In this document: piece after piece, positions 6,384-7,566 of the stretch | Position numbering within the stretch: the first letter of the stretch is position 1 | How the letters are laid out: every line of letters begins with the position of its first letter | Assembly (NCBI GenBank): GCA_022510985.1 | Contig: JAFLSL010000043.1 | Coordinates: 1 to 7,566 of the forward strand | Direction: 5' to 3' | Origin: Ruminococcus sp. | Lineage (GTDB): Bacteria; Bacillota; Clostridia; Oscillospirales; Acutalibacteraceae | DNA length: 7,566 nt | Made by a program: the position numbers and the translations under genes | Notes under the pieces: generated by a model | Database searches by the model: none | What the model saw: only the letters and a program-made list of their open reading frames with translations | What the model was told of the DNA's origin: nothing

Positions 6384-6765
6384 ATAAGATATTTTGAAAA
6401 TTAATCAGCTCTTTATCTGCTATAGCTTTCAGCCTGCCTTTAGTAACTCCCGAAAGATAATTGTAATTGCTAATTTCCTTACGCTCTATATATCCTTGCA
6501 TACTGTAAAGATTTTCTTCAATTTCTGCAAGAGTGCTGTGTTCGTAATATGAATACATTACCTTGCTGTCAGTCTTTTTAAATTTATCAGCAGTTTTCTT
6601 ACATTCTTCAGCGGCTTTTTTAAACTCATCTTTCGATAGATATTCTTCAATAGTGTTAATATTTTCAACAATCTTGTCGGTTCTCGTTTTTATATCATAT
6701 TGTGTAAAATAACCGAATACCATTCCGAATAAAAAAAGCCCAATCGCAATATAAATTCTTTTCAT
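6382..6765 (-). CDS. DUF4363 family small membrane-anchored protein
   Basis: The gene encodes 127 residues with an N-terminal hydrophobic segment (about 4-20, after Met-Lys-Arg), which could be a membrane anchor or an uncleaved signal. It is followed by a charged, mainly helical region rich in Lys and Glu (about 25-125). From memory this pattern, and the position directly after a DUF421 gene, match DUF4363, a family of unknown function common in Clostridia. The protein is probably anchored in the membrane with its helical part outside the cytoplasm; this is inference. The start codon (6763-6765) is eight bases after the DUF421 stop, so the two share a transcript. The ribosome binding site is weak (a GTGAT element overlapping the spacer), which suggests coupling to the upstream gene. 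No catalytic motif is visible. Confidence 0.8.
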   Translation of the reverse strand: MKRIYIAIGLFLFGMVFGYFTQYDIKTRTDKIVENINTIEEYLSKDEFKKAAEECKKTADKFKKTDSKVMYSYYEHSTLAEIEENLYSMQGYIERKEISNYNYLSGVTKGRLKAIADKELINFQNIL

Positions 6766-6773
6766 AAATCACG

Positions 6774-7442
6774 CTAATCTTTCTTTATAATATTGTATTC
6801 TCCGTTTTTATTGTACGTCATAATAAATACGTCCTTAAGCTTAGTATTATTCTTTTTTAGAATATTGTTAAGCTCTTTTTTATTTGTATTACTAAGTCTC
6901 ATAGATGCTTCGTGATACTCACCGTCATTAATAACAACCGCGTCAATTCCCGTATCCGCAATTTCTATATTCATATCCTCTGCCGTGGGATTTTGCTTTT
7001 CGGGTTTTACAAGTACGCTGAGCCTGCCGTTCGTTTCAACAATACAGTAGTCAACGTCTCCAATTGAGAAAACACCTTGCTGTCTGAGCTGAATGCAAAG
7101 GTCCTCGGTTGTCATCCTTAATTTTCTCATTTGCTTCCTGAGTATTTCCCCGTTTTCAATAACCACAACAGGAACTCCGCAAACCGCGTTTCTAAACCGG
7201 CTGTTTTTCATCATAATCACGCTGACAGTTATCTCGCAAGCAACAAGAATAAGTGTCGGAATAATGCCCGATAGCATTGGAGTGTCAGTGTTTTCCATAG
7301 GGATTGACGCTATGTCCGCAATCAAAAGAGTAACAACCAGCTCCGAGGGTTGTAAATCGCTGAGCTGTCTTTTTCCCATAAGTCTGACCGCTATAACAAC
7401 GAAAATATAAAGTATCACCGTTCTGATAATAGTAATTAACAT
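6774..7442 (-). CDS. DUF421 domain-containing (YetF/YkjA-like) membrane protein
   Basis: The 222-residue protein has three N-terminal membrane helices (about residues 3-20, 33-48 and 57-77) and a soluble C-terminal domain. Family signatures are RLMGKRQLSDLQPSELVVTLL (20-40, with MGKR at 22-25), GVPVVVIENG (89-98) and the LRQQGVFSIGDVDYCIVETNG block (119-139). The molecular function of the family is unknown. Bacillus relatives include YetF and YkjA, and such genes are recurrent in spore-formers. The start at 7442 is chosen because GGTGATC (7445-7451), complementary to the 3' end of 16S rRNA, lies just upstream, and because the resulting N-terminus MLITIIRT matches the family's usual start. An in-frame ATG at 7487 would add 15 residues and has no clear ribosome binding site. 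It is the first gene of a two-gene unit with DUF4363. Confidence 0.88.
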   Translation of the reverse strand: MLITIIRTVILYIFVVIAVRLMGKRQLSDLQPSELVVTLLIADIASIPMENTDTPMLSGIIPTLILVACEITVSVIMMKNSRFRNAVCGVPVVVIENGEILRKQMRKLRMTTEDLCIQLRQQGVFSIGDVDYCIVETNGRLSVLVKPEKQNPTAEDMNIEIADTGIDAVVINDGEYHEASMRLSNTNKKELNNILKKNNTKLKDVFIMTYNKNGEYNIIKKD

Positions 7443-7444
7443 TT

Positions 7445-7451
7445 GATCACC
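7445..7451 (-). promoter_or_regulatory. Ribosome binding site supporting the shorter DUF421 start
   Basis: On the minus strand GGTGATC lies two bases before the ATG at 7442. These seven bases match the downstream half of the full anti-16S sequence AGGAGGTGATC. Counted from the GG pair, the distance to the ATG is seven bases, a normal spacing. The alternative start at 7487 has nothing comparable. Confidence 0.6.
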
Positions 7452-7519
7452 GTTAATAATATTTGCCAAAACCGCTGAATAATACATAATTTTTAGCCAA
7501 AATTATTATTGGTGATATA

Positions 7520-7566
7520 ATGTATAATTCTCTAAAAGAAAATATAAACGAGCTAAAAACAATAAC
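7520..7566 (+). CDS. Start of a divergent gene, possibly a GerA-family spore germination protein (3'-truncated)
   Basis: Only 15 codons are visible (MYNSLKENINELKTI), running off the right edge. A ribosome binding site GGTGAT (7511-7516) lies three bases before the ATG. The peptide resembles the start of the A subunits of GerA-type germinant receptors, which often begin with a short helix of the form SLxENIxxLK before a conserved GxSxD segment. That call is inference from a short match and the Clostridial setting. The reading frame itself is credible because of the binding site and the absence of stops. Only 77 bases separate this start from the divergent DUF421 start, so the promoters must be tightly packed; I found no convincing one. 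Confidence 0.45.
   Translation, partial: MYNSLKENINELKTI

Noticed and set aside
7093..7410. Open frame of 105 codons on the plus strand inside the DUF421 gene
   Set aside because: It is antisense to a well-conserved DUF421 coding region, has no ribosome binding site and no family resemblance.
1..7566. CRISPR array, insertion sequence, tRNA/rRNA or a novel defence system
   Set aside because: I see no regularly spaced direct repeats, transposase-like protein, clover-leaf tRNA pattern or defence domains; every sizeable coding region is assigned to a known family or DUF.

Overview
The window looks like a piece of chromosome from an anaerobic Firmicute of the class Clostridia, probably a Ruminococcaceae/Oscillospirales-type gut bacterium. 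The evidence is moderate-to-low GC, strong purine-rich Shine-Dalgarno sites, A/T-rich intergenic regions with U-tract hairpin terminators, a biotin-type sodium-pump decarboxylase beta subunit, unfused secD and secF genes, and a DUF421/DUF4363 pair next to what may be the start of a spore-germination gene. The taxonomic call is inference from gene content.

Layout, left to right. (1) Positions 1-755, + strand: the C-terminal 250 residues of a sodium ion-translocating decarboxylase beta subunit, closed by a strong terminator (774-806). (2) 886-2343, + strand: a two-gene unit made of a Wzz/CpsC-type chain-length or kinase-modulator membrane protein and a CpsD-type bacterial tyrosine kinase with a C-terminal tyrosine cluster. 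It is closed by a terminator (2351-2386). No phosphatase or glycosyltransferase genes accompany it. (3) 2499-3773, + strand: a single gene for a class Ic (AspT-type) aspartate aminotransferase with its own likely promoter. (4) 3774-3959: a 186-base intergenic region holding a near-consensus promoter (TTGACT-17-TATAAT). The -10 box and start point of this promoter lie inside the 5' arm of a long hairpin. (5) 3960-6345, + strand: secD and secF, overlapping by 11 bases, followed by a compact terminator (6356-6383). (6) 6382-7442, - strand: a DUF421 (YetF-like) membrane protein followed by a small DUF4363 protein, converging on secF. (7) 7520-7566, + strand: the first 15 codons of a divergent gene that resembles the start of GerA-family germinant receptor subunits.

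The genes belong to separate functional units: sodium-motive decarboxylation, exopolysaccharide control, amino-acid metabolism, protein export and a possibly spore-related membrane pair. I see no mobile element, CRISPR array, tRNA or rRNA. Nothing in the window amounts to a convincing undescribed system. The most interesting points are the promoter embedded in a hairpin before secD, the isolated tyrosine-kinase pair, and the DUF421/DUF4363 pair of unknown role beside a putative germination gene.
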